A stretch of DNA of 64,000 bases from Pseudomonas xantholysinigenes (lineage in GTDB: Bacteria > Pseudomonadota > Gammaproteobacteria > Pseudomonadales > Pseudomonadaceae). Positions within the stretch are counted from its first letter, which is position 1. Every line of letters starts with the position of its first letter. A model generated the notes under the pieces. That model was not told the DNA's origin, did not search any database, and saw only the letters and a list, made by a program, of their open reading frames with translations. Shown piece by piece: positions 34,285 to 44,801 of the stretch. A program made the position numbers and the translations under genes. The DNA is taken from positions 3,105,501-3,169,500 of the forward strand of contig NZ_CP077095.1 in the NCBI RefSeq assembly GCF_014268885.2, given 5' to 3'.

Positions 34285-37200
34285 ATGAATGACAGCGTCC
34301 CTCCACCTGCAAACCCGACACCCCCTGCCAACCCGTCGCCGCCCAATCACTCCGCCGACCTGATCAAGATTCGGCGCACGAAGCTGGATCAGGACGGTGC
34401 CTGCATCGCCGACAAACTGCGGGGTAATGGGGCGGACGTCTGGGGACTGGCGTTGTCCGGCGGCGGCATTCGCAGCGCAACGTTCAGCCTGGGTTTGTTG
34501 CGCGAGCTTGCCAAACATAAGCTACTCAATCGCTTCGACGTGCTCTCGACGGTCTCGGGCGGGAGCTACGTGGGCAGCATGCTGGGACGCCTCTACGACC
34601 GCACCCGCCAACAGCCGTCACAGCACAGCGGCAGGGCGGCCGCCGACCGGGTGCAGGAAGCGGTGGCGCAGGCCGATCGTCGCTGGTTCGGCTGGTGGAT
34701 GCGCACCAACGGCCGCTACCTTGCGCCAGCAGGGTTCCTCGACCGACTGTTTGCCATCACGCTCTACCTGCGCAACCTGCTGGCGTTGCACTTCGAGTTC
34801 GGTCTGCTGGCCGTCCTGCTCGGTGGCGTGCTGGCAGCATTCGACCTGCTTGTGTGGGGGACCCTCAGCGAAGTGGGCACTCGAGCGGCCACCCCTGCCC
34901 TGTTCGACGGGTTGAGCCTCCTGCGACCCTGGCTCCCGACCGCTTGGCTGATACTGCTACTGGTGATTCCAGTGGCACTGCACCTGGTGTTCACCTACTG
35001 GGACTCACAGTGGATACAGCGGCGGCTTCGCTGCTATTGCGCCGCGAAAGTCGCAGGCGCCGGGGTACTGCTGGCCGCAGCCTGGCAACTCGGCCAGACA
35101 TTGCGGCACTTCGACCCCGGCCCTGGCACCGAAGGCCTGGACATCTTGCTGCCCACGTTTGCCGGGGTAGTCGTCGTACTATCCTTCACCTCGTTGTCGC
35201 ACTGCTACCTGGCCTTGAAGGCCTTGCTCGAAAAGAATGAACAACAGCTTGGCAGCGGCAAACCGGAAATGGATGCGATGGCCGAGCTGCGCAACCGTTT
35301 GACCTTGTACTTGATGTACTGCCTGAGGTTCAGTCTGCTGGTCCTGGTACTGGGCATCGCCGAACGCCTGGCCTGGCTGCTGGCTTTCCAGACCCGGAGC
35401 TTCGAGACAGTCGACCTGGGGATCACTTTGGCGGTCGTATCGGCCGTCGCCCAGGCGCTGATGCTCAACCTCCGGACGGCCAAAGGGCAGCAGCAAGACG
35501 GCAAGGCACCCAGTCGCCTGCTGCCGCTCGTGCTGCAGCTGGTGGGCTACCTGCTCACCGCCGCGTTGCTCGTCTGGTGGCTGTCGCTGGTCCTGAAAAT
35601 CATCTTCACCCCGGTCTTTCCCGAACTGGTCAGATCCGACGGCTCGTCGCCGGACCTCATTGCGCCGCAGTTTGCCGCAGGCTGGTTGGCGCTGCTGTAC
35701 CTGTGCATACCTCCAGCACTCTACGTGGCCGCGACCGGAACCAACCTGGGGTTTCTCAACCTTTCGTCCCTGCATACCTTCTACAAGGCACGACTGGTGC
35801 GCAGCTACCTCGGGGCGGCCAACGACTGGCGTTTCAGCGAGGAGCGCAGCGTCTCGGCCCTCGACCCCGTCGACCCGCACGACCAGACCACCAGCAAAAT
35901 ACGCAATGTCGGCCGGGTAGCCCCCAACGACGATGTCGCCCTTGCGGATTACGCGCCGCATGAAGCCGGCGGGCCGGTCCACATCATCAACACCTGCGTG
36001 AACCAGACCGCGGATCCCAAAGGCCGGTTGTTCAATCGCGACCGCAAGGGGCTGCTGCTGAGCGTGCGTGCCGGCGGAGGCTCGCGCCTGAGCCAGGAAG
36101 GCTGGCGCCAGGAATTCACCGGTATCGGCCGGCTCAGCCTGGGTGCCTGGATGGCGATCTCGGGCGCGGCGGCGGCGCCTGGGCTTGGCTATCGCACACA
36201 ACGCGGCCTGGCGGCGCTGCTCACTTTCGCAGGTGTGCGGCTAGGCTATTGGCTGACGCAACATGAACGGGGCGGCGCCGAGATCGCGGGCAGCATCATT
36301 GGCCGAAGGTTCGCAAAGTCCAACGCGCTGCTGTCGGAGTTGTCCGCAACATTCGACGCGGGCCCCAAGGACAACTGGTTCATCACCGATGGCGGGCACT
36401 TCGAAAATACCGGGGTCTACCCGCTGTTGCTCGAACGGGCACGTGTCATTGTTCTCGCCGATTGCGGCGCCGATCCAGGCTTCTCGTTCGAGGACGTCGA
36501 GAACCTGGTTCGCAAGGCACGCATCGACATGGGTGTCAGCATCACGTTCCGCCGTCCCCATGACGCCGCGTTCTGGGGTTCGAGCATTCCCCGTGAACTC
36601 ATGGATAAATGGCGCGAGTGCAGGAAGTACTTCGGCACGCTGCAGGATCTGGCCAAGGACGACAACGAAACCTGCCTGGCGCTAGCCACCATCGATTACC
36701 CGGACGATACCTCCCCCCGGCCGGCCATTCTCATCCTGGTCAAACCGAACATCTGCCGCTCCGTGCCAATGGATGTGGCCAACTACAAGCGCCAGAACCC
36801 GGTGTTCCCGCAAGAAACCACGGGCGACCAGTTCTTCAGCGAAAGCCAGTGGGAATCCTATTTCGCCTTGGGAAGCGACCTGGGCAAGCACCTCTCGAAC
36901 GAACTGTTCACACTGCTCAAGCTGCACCTGAAATTGCTGTTCGACCTGGGCCCCAGCAAGATCACCTCGCATCCAAGCGTACCCGGCAAGCCACTGGCCG
37001 ACCAAGCCTCGCGAAGCATCTGGGGACGTCAGGTCGGCACTGTCGGCGCGACCGTCGGCGCCGGTGTCGTGCTGTCGCTGGCAGTCGCGGGCTGGCAAGC
37101 CTATGACGGTTACCGCGCATCGCTGAACGCGCGCCTCGCCGGCGAGCGCCAGGCGCTGCAGGAAATCTCGCGGCTCTGGGGCCAGCTGCCTCGCGGCGAG

Positions 37201-38184
37201 CAGCGCGCGGACAGCGCCAGCACGGCCAACCGGCTTGCCGTCGAGCTGCTGCGCAACGCGGACGCGTATTGCATGAAGGGCGAGGCTGGCTGGCTCATCC
37301 AATCCGAGTTGGGCAAGCGAGTGATCCAGGATGTGGTCGCGACCTGCTCGGCACTGAAGCAGAACATGGGACGCGCCTGCCAGGCACTGGTCGAGGCCCG
37401 AGCGGGGCTGGAATCGCTGGATGCGGGAGCTTGCCTGGTCCAGGCGCCACCGCGTTCACCCGCGGTGTACTGGGGGCACGATTACAGTGTGCAGGGCCTT
37501 TGGGAAAGGTTGCACCCCTGCGCATTTCGGCGCAATGAGATGGTAGAACGTAACCAGAGCTTCAGCGAAACCTACTGGATCGTGGCAGATGACTCGCACT
37601 CAGCGAAGGAGTTGGCTGAGCTACAGGCTGGATGCCGTGATCCGGAGAGAGAAAAATCCGACGACGCTGCCCAACAGCTACCTGGCACCATCACCATGGC
37701 AAGCAGCAGCGAAGCCGAACCGACGGCGGCACCTGCACCTGCACCTGCACCTGCACCTGCACCTGCACCTGCACCTGCACCTGCACCGAGCTATCAGATC
37801 GAGGCCAGCGACATCTGCAAGGACACGACCATCTACATGCAGATCTACGGACCTGAAATGCGCGATGAGGTACGCGCATTCAGGCCATGGTGGCATGGCA
37901 AGTGGAAAGCCAGCGTGCCCCCCATCGAGGACGTGACCGCCACGGCCTACCGTGCTGCGCGGCCCGCACCGGCGCAGGTCCAGACCACGACCGTGCGTTA
38001 CCACGATTCGCAAGGGGCCGCCTGCGCGGACGCCATCGTCAAGCGGGTGAACCAGGAGTCAGGCGTCAGCTGGCGCCTGGAGCCACTGTCCAGCGCCTTC
38101 AAAGGTTCCAAAGGCGTGATCGAGGTCTGGTTCAGCAAGCATGACGAAGTGGCGCGGGACCTGCCGGCAGAACCGCAAAAATAA
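34285..38184 (+). CDS. Large patatin-like membrane phospholipase
   Basis: 1299 residues. The patatin oxyanion motif GGGIRSATFSLG (59-70) and nucleophile segment TVSGGSYVG (Ser91) are at the N-terminus; the catalytic aspartate, ITDGGHFENTG (Asp702), comes 600 residues later. Between them lie several TM helices (roughly residues 150-480), so the hydrolase domain is split by a membrane insert. A further hydrophobic helix is near 915-935 (VGTVGATVGAGVVLSLAVAG), followed by a probably extracytoplasmic region, an Ala-Pro repeat and a C-terminal domain of about 120 residues. Expected lipid acyl hydrolase. GAAGGAG is 6 nt before the ATG. Function beyond the family is unknown. Confidence 0.85.
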   Translation: MNDSVPPPANPTPPANPSPPNHSADLIKIRRTKLDQDGACIADKLRGNGADVWGLALSGGGIRSATFSLGLLRELAKHKLLNRFDVLSTVSGGSYVGSMLGRLYDRTRQQPSQHSGRAAADRVQEAVAQADRRWFGWWMRTNGRYLAPAGFLDRLFAITLYLRNLLALHFEFGLLAVLLGGVLAAFDLLVWGTLSEVGTRAATPALFDGLSLLRPWLPTAWLILLLVIPVALHLVFTYWDSQWIQRRLRCYCAAKVAGAGVLLAAAWQLGQTLRHFDPGPGTEGLDILLPTFAGVVVVLSFTSLSHCYLALKALLEKNEQQLGSGKPEMDAMAELRNRLTLYLMYCLRFSLLVLVLGIAERLAWLLAFQTRSFETVDLGITLAVVSAVAQALMLNLRTAKGQQQDGKAPSRLLPLVLQLVGYLLTAALLVWWLSLVLKIIFTPVFPELVRSDGSSPDLIAPQFAAGWLALLYLCIPPALYVAATGTNLGFLNLSSLHTFYKARLVRSYLGAANDWRFSEERSVSALDPVDPHDQTTSKIRNVGRVAPNDDVALADYAPHEAGGPVHIINTCVNQTADPKGRLFNRDRKGLLLSVRAGGGSRLSQEGWRQEFTGIGRLSLGAWMAISGAAAAPGLGYRTQRGLAALLTFAGVRLGYWLTQHERGGAEIAGSIIGRRFAKSNALLSELSATFDAGPKDNWFITDGGHFENTGVYPLLLERARVIVLADCGADPGFSFEDVENLVRKARIDMGVSITFRRPHDAAFWGSSIPRELMDKWRECRKYFGTLQDLAKDDNETCLALATIDYPDDTSPRPAILILVKPNICRSVPMDVANYKRQNPVFPQETTGDQFFSESQWESYFALGSDLGKHLSNELFTLLKLHLKLLFDLGPSKITSHPSVPGKPLADQASRSIWGRQVGTVGATVGAGVVLSLAVAGWQAYDGYRASLNARLAGERQALQEISRLWGQLPRGEQRADSASTANRLAVELLRNADAYCMKGEAGWLIQSELGKRVIQDVVATCSALKQNMGRACQALVEARAGLESLDAGACLVQAPPRSPAVYWGHDYSVQGLWERLHPCAFRRNEMVERNQSFSETYWIVADDSHSAKELAELQAGCRDPEREKSDDAAQQLPGTITMASSSEAEPTAAPAPAPAPAPAPAPAPAPAPSYQIEASDICKDTTIYMQIYGPEMRDEVRAFRPWWHGKWKASVPPIEDVTATAYRAARPAPAQVQTTTVRYHDSQGAACADAIVKRVNQESGVSWRLEPLSSAFKGSKGVIEVWFSKHDEVARDLPAEPQK
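37729..37787 (+). repeat. In-frame hexanucleotide repeat encoding Ala-Pro
   Basis: GCACCT nine times in perfect tandem (37729-37782) plus a partial tenth, encoding about ten Ala-Pro pairs, a stiff linker near residue 1155 of the patatin-like protein. The six-base unit means that slippage changes linker length without a frameshift. Confidence 0.95.
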
Positions 38185-38226
38185 TGACCGCCGGGAAGGT
38201 GAAGGAACTTTCATGTTGGCCAAAGC

Positions 38227-38282
38227 CCCCGGTCAGCCGGGGCGCAAGCAGGGCAAGCCACCGTCCCCCAGGGCGGCTTGCC
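38227..38282. terminator. Hairpins after the patatin-like gene
   Basis: CCCCGG-TCAG-CCGGGG (38227-38242) and a second pair GGCAAGCC (38252-38259) / GGCTTGCC (38275-38282), within the 189-nt gap before mrdA. No T-run follows, so termination would be partial. No promoter for mrdA was recognised in this gap. Confidence 0.45.
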
Positions 38283-38373
38283 TTGAGCCGACGCACCGGC
38301 TTGCGTAGCATCGCCGCCCCGAACAACGCCCGTGCCTCTTCTGGAGCGGGCAGGCGCGACCTCACGAGCCCCC

Positions 38374-40266
38374 ATGCCCCAACCCATCCCCCTCAAGGAC
38401 CACGAAACGGAAAAGCACCTGGTCAACCGCCGGCTACTGGCCTGCGCCATCCTGGTGATATCCCTGTGCGCGGTGCTGGTGGGGCGTCTCTATGTGCTGC
38501 AGGTGCTGCAACACGACCAACAGAGCGCGGTGTCGGAAAACAACCGCGTGCACGTGCTGCCGATCCCGCCCGAACGCGGGCTGATCTACGACCGCAACGG
38601 TGTGGTGCTGGCCGATAACAAGCCCAGCTTCAATCTGACCATGACCCGCGAGCGCGCGGGCGACTCGGCCAAGGTGCTGGACAGCCTGGCGCAGATCCTC
38701 GGCCTGGGCGACGACGACCGGCATCAGTTCGACAAGGACCTGCGCCGTGGTCGCAAGCCGTTCGAACCGGTCACCTTGATGGTCGGCCTGAGCGAGGAAC
38801 AGATCGCCCTGATCGCCGTCAACCAGTTCCGCCTGCCGGGGCTGGAGGTCGAGCCGCAGTTCATTCGCGAATACCCGCTGGCCGAGCACTTCGCCCATTC
38901 GGTGGGCTATGTCGGGCGGATCAACGAAAAAGAAGCCAAGACCCTCGACAACACCGAGTACCGCGGCACCCAGTCGATCGGCAAGACCGGCATCGAACGC
39001 TTCTACGAAAAGGAGCTGCACGGCCAGGTGGGCTACGAAGAAGTCGAGACCAACGCCCAGGGCCGGGTGATGCGGGTGCTGCGCCACCACGACCCGGTAC
39101 CGGGCAAGGACATCGTGCTGAGCCTCGACGCCCACCTGCAGCAGGCCGCTGAAAAGGCCCTGGGCGAGCGCCGCGGCGCGGTGGTGGTGCTCGACCCGGC
39201 CAACGGCGACGTGCTGGCGATGGTCAGCAACCCCAGCTTCGACCCCAACCTGTTCGTCAAGGGCATCAGCTACAAGCAGTATTCGGCACTGCGCGACTCC
39301 ATCGACCGACCGCTGTTCAACCGCGTGCTGCGCGGCCTGTACGCGCCGGGTTCGACGGTCAAGCCGGAGGTGGCCATCGCCGGCCTGGACAGCGGCGTGA
39401 TCACCCCCGGCAGCCGGGTGTTCGACCCCGGCTACTACGAGCTGCCCAACTACGACCACAAGTACCGCAACTGGAACCGCACGGGTGATGGCTGGGTGGA
39501 CATGTACAGCGCGATCATGCGCTCCAACGACACCTACTTCTACGACCTGGCGCACAAGCTGGGCATCGACCGCCTGCACGACTACATGGCCGAGTTCGGC
39601 CTGGGCCAGAAAGTCTCGCTGGACATGTTCGAGGAAGCCCCCGGGTTGATGCCGTCCCAGGCCTGGAAGCGTGCCACCCGGCGCCAGGCCTGGTTCCCCG
39701 GCGAGACGCTGATCCTCGGCATCGGCCAGGGCTACATGCAAGTCACCCCGCTGCAACTGGCCCAGGCCACCAGCCTGCTGGCCAGCAAGGGCGCCTGGCA
39801 CCGCCCGCACCTGGCCATGACCGTCGGCGGCGACAAGCCGGTCGACCCCAACCCGATGCCGGACATCGTGCTGCACGACAGGCACGCCTGGGACCAGGTC
39901 AGCCTGGGCATGCAGATGGTCATGCATGACCCGCGCGGCATCGCCCGCGCCGCCGCCGCCGGCGCCCAGTACCGCATCGCCGGCAAGAGCGGCACCGCGC
40001 AGGTGGTGGCCATCAAGCAGGGCGAGCGCTACAACCGCGACAAGACCCTCGAGCGGCATCGCGACAACGCCCTGTTCGTCGGCTTCGCCCCGGCCGAGCA
40101 TCCGGCGCTGGTGGTGGCGGTGATGATCGAGAACGGCGAGGCCGGTGGCCGGGTGGCCGGGCCGGTGGTGCGCGAGGTGATGGATGCCTACCTGCTGGAT
40201 GAGCAAGGGCACCTGAAAGCGCAGTATGCCGGTGCGACGCAGGCCCATGCCGTGCCGCACACCTAA
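38374..40266 (+). CDS. mrdA: Penicillin-binding protein 2 (peptidoglycan transpeptidase)
   Basis: 630-residue class B PBP of the elongasome. One N-terminal TM helix (RRLLACAILVISLCAVLVGRLYVLQ), the non-catalytic domain with ERGLIYDRNG, and the transpeptidase motifs: nucleophile in PGSTVKP, SND, and KSGTAQV. The N-terminus MPQPIPLKDHETEKH matches pseudomonad PBP2 and fixes the start at 38374. A normal mrdA sits beside rodA (mrdB) and rlpA; here it stands alone, so it is probably the second PBP2 copy known in P. putida. All active-site motifs are intact. Confidence 0.95.
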   Translation: MPQPIPLKDHETEKHLVNRRLLACAILVISLCAVLVGRLYVLQVLQHDQQSAVSENNRVHVLPIPPERGLIYDRNGVVLADNKPSFNLTMTRERAGDSAKVLDSLAQILGLGDDDRHQFDKDLRRGRKPFEPVTLMVGLSEEQIALIAVNQFRLPGLEVEPQFIREYPLAEHFAHSVGYVGRINEKEAKTLDNTEYRGTQSIGKTGIERFYEKELHGQVGYEEVETNAQGRVMRVLRHHDPVPGKDIVLSLDAHLQQAAEKALGERRGAVVVLDPANGDVLAMVSNPSFDPNLFVKGISYKQYSALRDSIDRPLFNRVLRGLYAPGSTVKPEVAIAGLDSGVITPGSRVFDPGYYELPNYDHKYRNWNRTGDGWVDMYSAIMRSNDTYFYDLAHKLGIDRLHDYMAEFGLGQKVSLDMFEEAPGLMPSQAWKRATRRQAWFPGETLILGIGQGYMQVTPLQLAQATSLLASKGAWHRPHLAMTVGGDKPVDPNPMPDIVLHDRHAWDQVSLGMQMVMHDPRGIARAAAAGAQYRIAGKSGTAQVVAIKQGERYNRDKTLERHRDNALFVGFAPAEHPALVVAVMIENGEAGGRVAGPVVREVMDAYLLDEQGHLKAQYAGATQAHAVPHT

Positions 40267-40278
40267 ATAAAAACACAT

Positions 40279-40300
40279 AAGAATATAAATTCTTATTCTT
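40279..40300 (+). terminator. AT-rich hairpin and T-run after mrdA
   Basis: AAGAAT-ATAA-ATTCTT (40279-40294) followed by ATTCTTTTTT, 12 nt after the mrdA stop. Weak stem but a good T-run. Confidence 0.5.
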
Positions 40301-40462
40301 TTTTATCGATCAACAAACCCTCTATAACGTCTGTAACTGTGCAGCCGCCAACACCCGGCCAACTGTTCGCAGCGCAACACTTGTTCAACAGGCAACGCCC
40401 ACCAGGCTACAGCGGTCGCCAGCTGAAGACCGCAACCTGTTGATCCATAAAGCAATAACAAC

Positions 40463-40479
40463 CCGGCACGACGATTGCT
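40463..40479 (+). promoter_or_regulatory. Sigma-54 promoter of sfnECR
   Basis: CCGGCACGACGATTGCT: GG at 40465-40466 and GC at 40477-40478, exactly GG-N10-GC, one mismatch from TGGCACG-N4-TTGCW. Transcription should begin near 40490, about 30 nt before sfnE. Upstream, TTGTTCAACAG at 40381-40391 and AACTGTTCGC at 40361-40370 are possible activator half-sites. Confidence 0.75.
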
Positions 40480-40520
40480 CAAGCAAAGTCCCCCGCTCAC
40501 CAAGAACCGGAGACCTGCCC

Positions 40521-41081
40521 ATGAGCACCCCGTTGAACGTCGTTGCCCTGTCCGGCGGCACTGCCCGCCCCTCGCGCACCCTGGCCCTCACCGAAGCGAT
40601 CCTCGCCGAACTGGGCCAGCACCTGCACATCAAGCCGCAGCTGATCGAACTGGGCGATATCGCCCGGCCGCTGGGCGCCGCGCTGTGGCGTGGCGAGCTG
40701 CCCGACAGCGTGGAGCAGCAACTGCGCCTGGTGGAAAAGGCCGACCTGCTGGTGGTGGCGACGCCGGTCTACCGTGGCAGCTTTCCTGGCCACTTCAAGC
40801 ACCTGTTCGACCTGATCGGCCAGGACGCCCTGGTCGACACCCCGGTGTTGCTCGCCGCCACCGGCGGCAGTGAACGCCACGCCCTGGTGCTCGATCACCA
40901 ACTGCGTCCGCTGTTCAGCTTTTTGCAGGCGCTGACCCTGCCGATCGGCGTCTACGCCAGCCAAGCCGAGCTGGCCGACTACCGCGTCAGCAGCGACGCC
41001 CTCGGCGCGCGCATTCGCCTGGCCGCCGAACGCGCCGTGCCGCTGTTCGCCGCCCACCACGCGCTGCGCAAGAGCGCCTGA
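40521..41081 (+). CDS. sfnE: NAD(P)H-dependent FMN reductase of sulfur acquisition
   Basis: 186 residues, MsuE/SsuE-type flavodoxin-fold reductase: VVALSGGTARPSRTLAL for FMN phosphate, ATPVYRGSFPGHFKHLFDLIG for the isoalloxazine. It supplies reduced FMN to two-component monooxygenases. Gene order with the next two genes matches sfnE-sfnC-sfnR of P. putida DS1. CGGAGA before ATG 40521. It likely also feeds the LLM and SfnB-type enzymes encoded in the nearby operon, which has no reductase of its own. Confidence 0.88.
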   Translation: MSTPLNVVALSGGTARPSRTLALTEAILAELGQHLHIKPQLIELGDIARPLGAALWRGELPDSVEQQLRLVEKADLLVVATPVYRGSFPGHFKHLFDLIGQDALVDTPVLLAATGGSERHALVLDHQLRPLFSFLQALTLPIGVYASQAELADYRVSSDALGARIRLAAERAVPLFAAHHALRKSA

Positions 41082-41090
41082 GGAGCGATC

Positions 41091-42278
41091 ATGAACGCAC
41101 CTGTGACCCCAACCCGACGCCCGCCACTGGTCGTTGCCCGTGAACTGGCCGGGCAGTTCGCCGCCAGCGCCGTGGAACGCGACGAACGCGGCGGCACCCC
41201 CAAGGCCGAGCGCGACGCCTTGCGCGCCAGCGGCCTGCTGTCGTTGGCCATTCCCCAGGCCCAGGGTGGCCAGGGCGCCAGCTGGCGCGACACCTTCGAA
41301 GTGGTGCGCACCTTCGCCCGCGTCGACAGTTCCATCGCCCATGTGTTCGGCTTTCACCACCTGATGCTGGCCACCGTGCGCCTGTTCTCCCGCCCCGAAC
41401 AGTGGCAACCCTGGTTCGAGCAGACCGCCCGCAAACAATGGTTCTGGGGCAACGCCCTCAACCCGCTGGACACCCGCACCCTGGTCAAGCATTTCGACGG
41501 CTGGTGCGAGTTCTCCGGCAAGAAAAGCTTCTGCTCCGGTGCCAGCGACTCGGAAATGCTGATCGCCTCGGCAGTGGATGAGCGCGCCGGCGGCAAGCTG
41601 CTGATCGCCGCCATCCCCAGCGGACGCACCGGCATCACCCTGCACGACGACTGGCGCAACATCGGCCAGCGCCAGACCGACAGCGGCAGCGCCAGCTTCG
41701 AACGGGTCCGGGTCGAACACGACGAGTTGCTGCTCGACCCTGGCCCGCTGAGCACGCCATTCGCCGCCCTGCGCCCGCTGATCGCCCAGTTGCACTTCGC
41801 CAACCTGTTCCTCGGCATCGCCGAGGGCGCCTTCGACGAAGCCCGCCAATACACGCTCAAGGAAAGCCGGCCATGGTTCCGCTCCAACGCCGCCAGCAGC
41901 GCCGAGGACCCTTATGTGCTGCGCCACTATGGCGAGTTCTGGGTCGGCCTGGAGAGCGTGCGCCTGTTGATCGAGCACGCCCTCGAGCAGTTGGACGCCG
42001 CCTGGGCCCATGAGCATGCCCTGGGTGCCGAGGCGCGCGGCGACCTGGCCCTGGCCATCGGCACCGCCAAGGTCGCGGCCACCCGTCACGGCCTGGATAT
42101 CTGTAACCGCCTGTTCGAGGTGACCGGCGCCCGCGCCACCCATGCCTCGCTGCGCTTCGACCGCCACTGGCGCAACCTGAGGACGCAAACCCTGCACGAC
42201 CCGGTGGACTACCGCATCCATGAACTCGGCGAATGGGCCCTCGGCGGCAAGCGTCCCGTCCCCTCTTTCTACTCCTAA
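41091..42278 (+). CDS. sfnC: Acyl-CoA-dehydrogenase-fold flavin monooxygenase, SfnC type
   Basis: 395 residues with the acyl-CoA dehydrogenase fold but ending in LRFDRHWRNLRTQTLHDPVDYRIHELGEW, the histidine-rich signature shared by DszC/SfnB-type monooxygenases, which use FMNH2 and O2 instead of acyl-CoA. Probably oxygenates an organosulfur compound. Nine nt after sfnE and 9 nt before sfnR, hence co-transcribed. Confidence 0.82.
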   Translation: MNAPVTPTRRPPLVVARELAGQFAASAVERDERGGTPKAERDALRASGLLSLAIPQAQGGQGASWRDTFEVVRTFARVDSSIAHVFGFHHLMLATVRLFSRPEQWQPWFEQTARKQWFWGNALNPLDTRTLVKHFDGWCEFSGKKSFCSGASDSEMLIASAVDERAGGKLLIAAIPSGRTGITLHDDWRNIGQRQTDSGSASFERVRVEHDELLLDPGPLSTPFAALRPLIAQLHFANLFLGIAEGAFDEARQYTLKESRPWFRSNAASSAEDPYVLRHYGEFWVGLESVRLLIEHALEQLDAAWAHEHALGAEARGDLALAIGTAKVAATRHGLDICNRLFEVTGARATHASLRFDRHWRNLRTQTLHDPVDYRIHELGEWALGGKRPVPSFYS

Positions 42279-42287
42279 GGACTGCCC

Positions 42288-43391
<1,104 letters not shown>

Positions 43392-43418
43392 ATCCGTGCC
43401 TGCGCAACCCGGCAGTAA

Positions 43419-44801
43419 TCAGCCCGCCAGGCGCCGGAACACCAGCCCCGAGGCCCCGCACAGCAACGCACACAGCAGCATTACCGTGGTGACATCGCCC
43501 ACCGAGGTTTCACCGCGTCCGTCCAGGCCGGCGAGGACACTGAGCAGCACCCCCGCCAGGCTCACCGCCATGGCCATGGTCAACTGCACCGACATCGCCG
43601 ACAACGAACTGGCCGCCGCCGAGCGCTCACCGGGCACGTCCTGGTAGCTGGCAGCGCCCAAGGTAGAAAACTGCAACGAACGCACCAGGCCCGCAGCGAA
43701 CAGCACCAGCGCCATCAGCCAGAGCGCGGTGTCCTGGTCGAAGGCCGCGCAGGCGGCGATCCCCAGGCCGCTCAACGCCGCGTTGCCGCTCAACACCCGG
43801 CGATAGCCGTAACGGCGCACCAGCGGCACCGCCAACAGTTTCATCAGCAACGCGCCGACACCGCCGCTGACCACCAGCCAACCGGCCGCCAGCGGGCTCA
43901 TGCCCAGGCAGTTCTGCAGCAACAGCACCAGCAGGAAGGGCTGCGCGGCGGAGCCCAGGCGAAACAGCCCACCACCAGCCTGGGCCACGCCAAAGCTGCG
44001 CAGGCGCAGCAGCGTCAGGTCGAGCAACGGCGCGGGATGGCCGCGGGCATGCAGCAGGTAGCCCAACGCGCAGGCCACGCCGCCGGCCACCAGCGCCAGC
44101 GCCCAGGGCCAAGGCAGTTGGCCCAGGCCCAACGATTCCAGGCCGAACACCAGCAGCGCCAGGGCGCCGCCGCTGAGCAACAGGCCACGCAGGTCCAGTG
44201 GCGGTACCGGGCGTGCCGGGTAATCCGGCACATGGCGCAGGATCAGCCAGCTGCCCAGCAGGCAGATCGGCAGGTTGATCAGGAAGATCCAATGCCACGA
44301 CAACACCGTCACCAGCAGCCCGCCCAGCAAGGGCCCGACCAAGGGCCCGAGCAGCGCTGGCAAGGCCAGCCAAGACATGGCCTGCAGCAGTTGCTGTCGG
44401 CTCGACCAACGCAGGATGATCACCTGCCCCACCGGGGTCATCAGCGCCCCCGCCGCCCCTTGCAGCATGCGCCCCAGGCACAGTTGCCAGAGCGATCCGG
44501 CCAGGGCGCAGGCCAGCGACGCCAGAGTGAACAGCGCCATGGCCACGAGCATCACCCGGCGTGGCCGAAAACGCTCGGCGGCCCAGCCGCTGAGCGGCAC
44601 GCACAACGCCAGGGCGAGCATGTACAGCGACACCACCAGGTTCATGCGCAGCCCGGGCTCGCCGAAGTCGCGGGCCATCTGCGGCAAGGCGGTCAAAACA
44701 GCCGTGCCATCGACCAACTCCATGAACAGCGCCGCACCAACGATCACCGGCACCTTGGGGCTTTGCGCCTGGCCGGCGAAGGGCGCCGGCTGGGCGGTCA
44801 A
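43419..44801 (-). CDS. DHA2-type MFS transporter
   Basis: 460 residues, 14 predicted helices, EmrB/QacA-like (MELVDGTAVLTALPQMARDFG; GWAAERFRPRRVML; LLGGLLVTVLSWHWIFLINLPI). Likely exports a waste product of organosulfur breakdown or a toxic analogue. I place the start at TTG 44801, overlapping the preceding stop as TTGA with GGGG 5 nt upstream; no ATG lies near, and GTG 44753 is the alternative. Last gene of the nine-gene operon and convergent with sfnR. Confidence 0.82.
   Translation of the reverse strand: MTAQPAPFAGQAQSPKVPVIVGAALFMELVDGTAVLTALPQMARDFGEPGLRMNLVVSLYMLALALCVPLSGWAAERFRPRRVMLVAMALFTLASLACALAGSLWQLCLGRMLQGAAGALMTPVGQVIILRWSSRQQLLQAMSWLALPALLGPLVGPLLGGLLVTVLSWHWIFLINLPICLLGSWLILRHVPDYPARPVPPLDLRGLLLSGGALALLVFGLESLGLGQLPWPWALALVAGGVACALGYLLHARGHPAPLLDLTLLRLRSFGVAQAGGGLFRLGSAAQPFLLVLLLQNCLGMSPLAAGWLVVSGGVGALLMKLLAVPLVRRYGYRRVLSGNAALSGLGIAACAAFDQDTALWLMALVLFAAGLVRSLQFSTLGAASYQDVPGERSAAASSLSAMSVQLTMAMAVSLAGVLLSVLAGLDGRGETSVGDVTTVMLLCALLCGASGLVFRRLAG

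Noticed and set aside
37729..37787. CRISPR-like or noncoding repeat
   Set aside because: A continuous 6-bp tandem inside a coding frame with no spacers; it encodes Ala-Pro.
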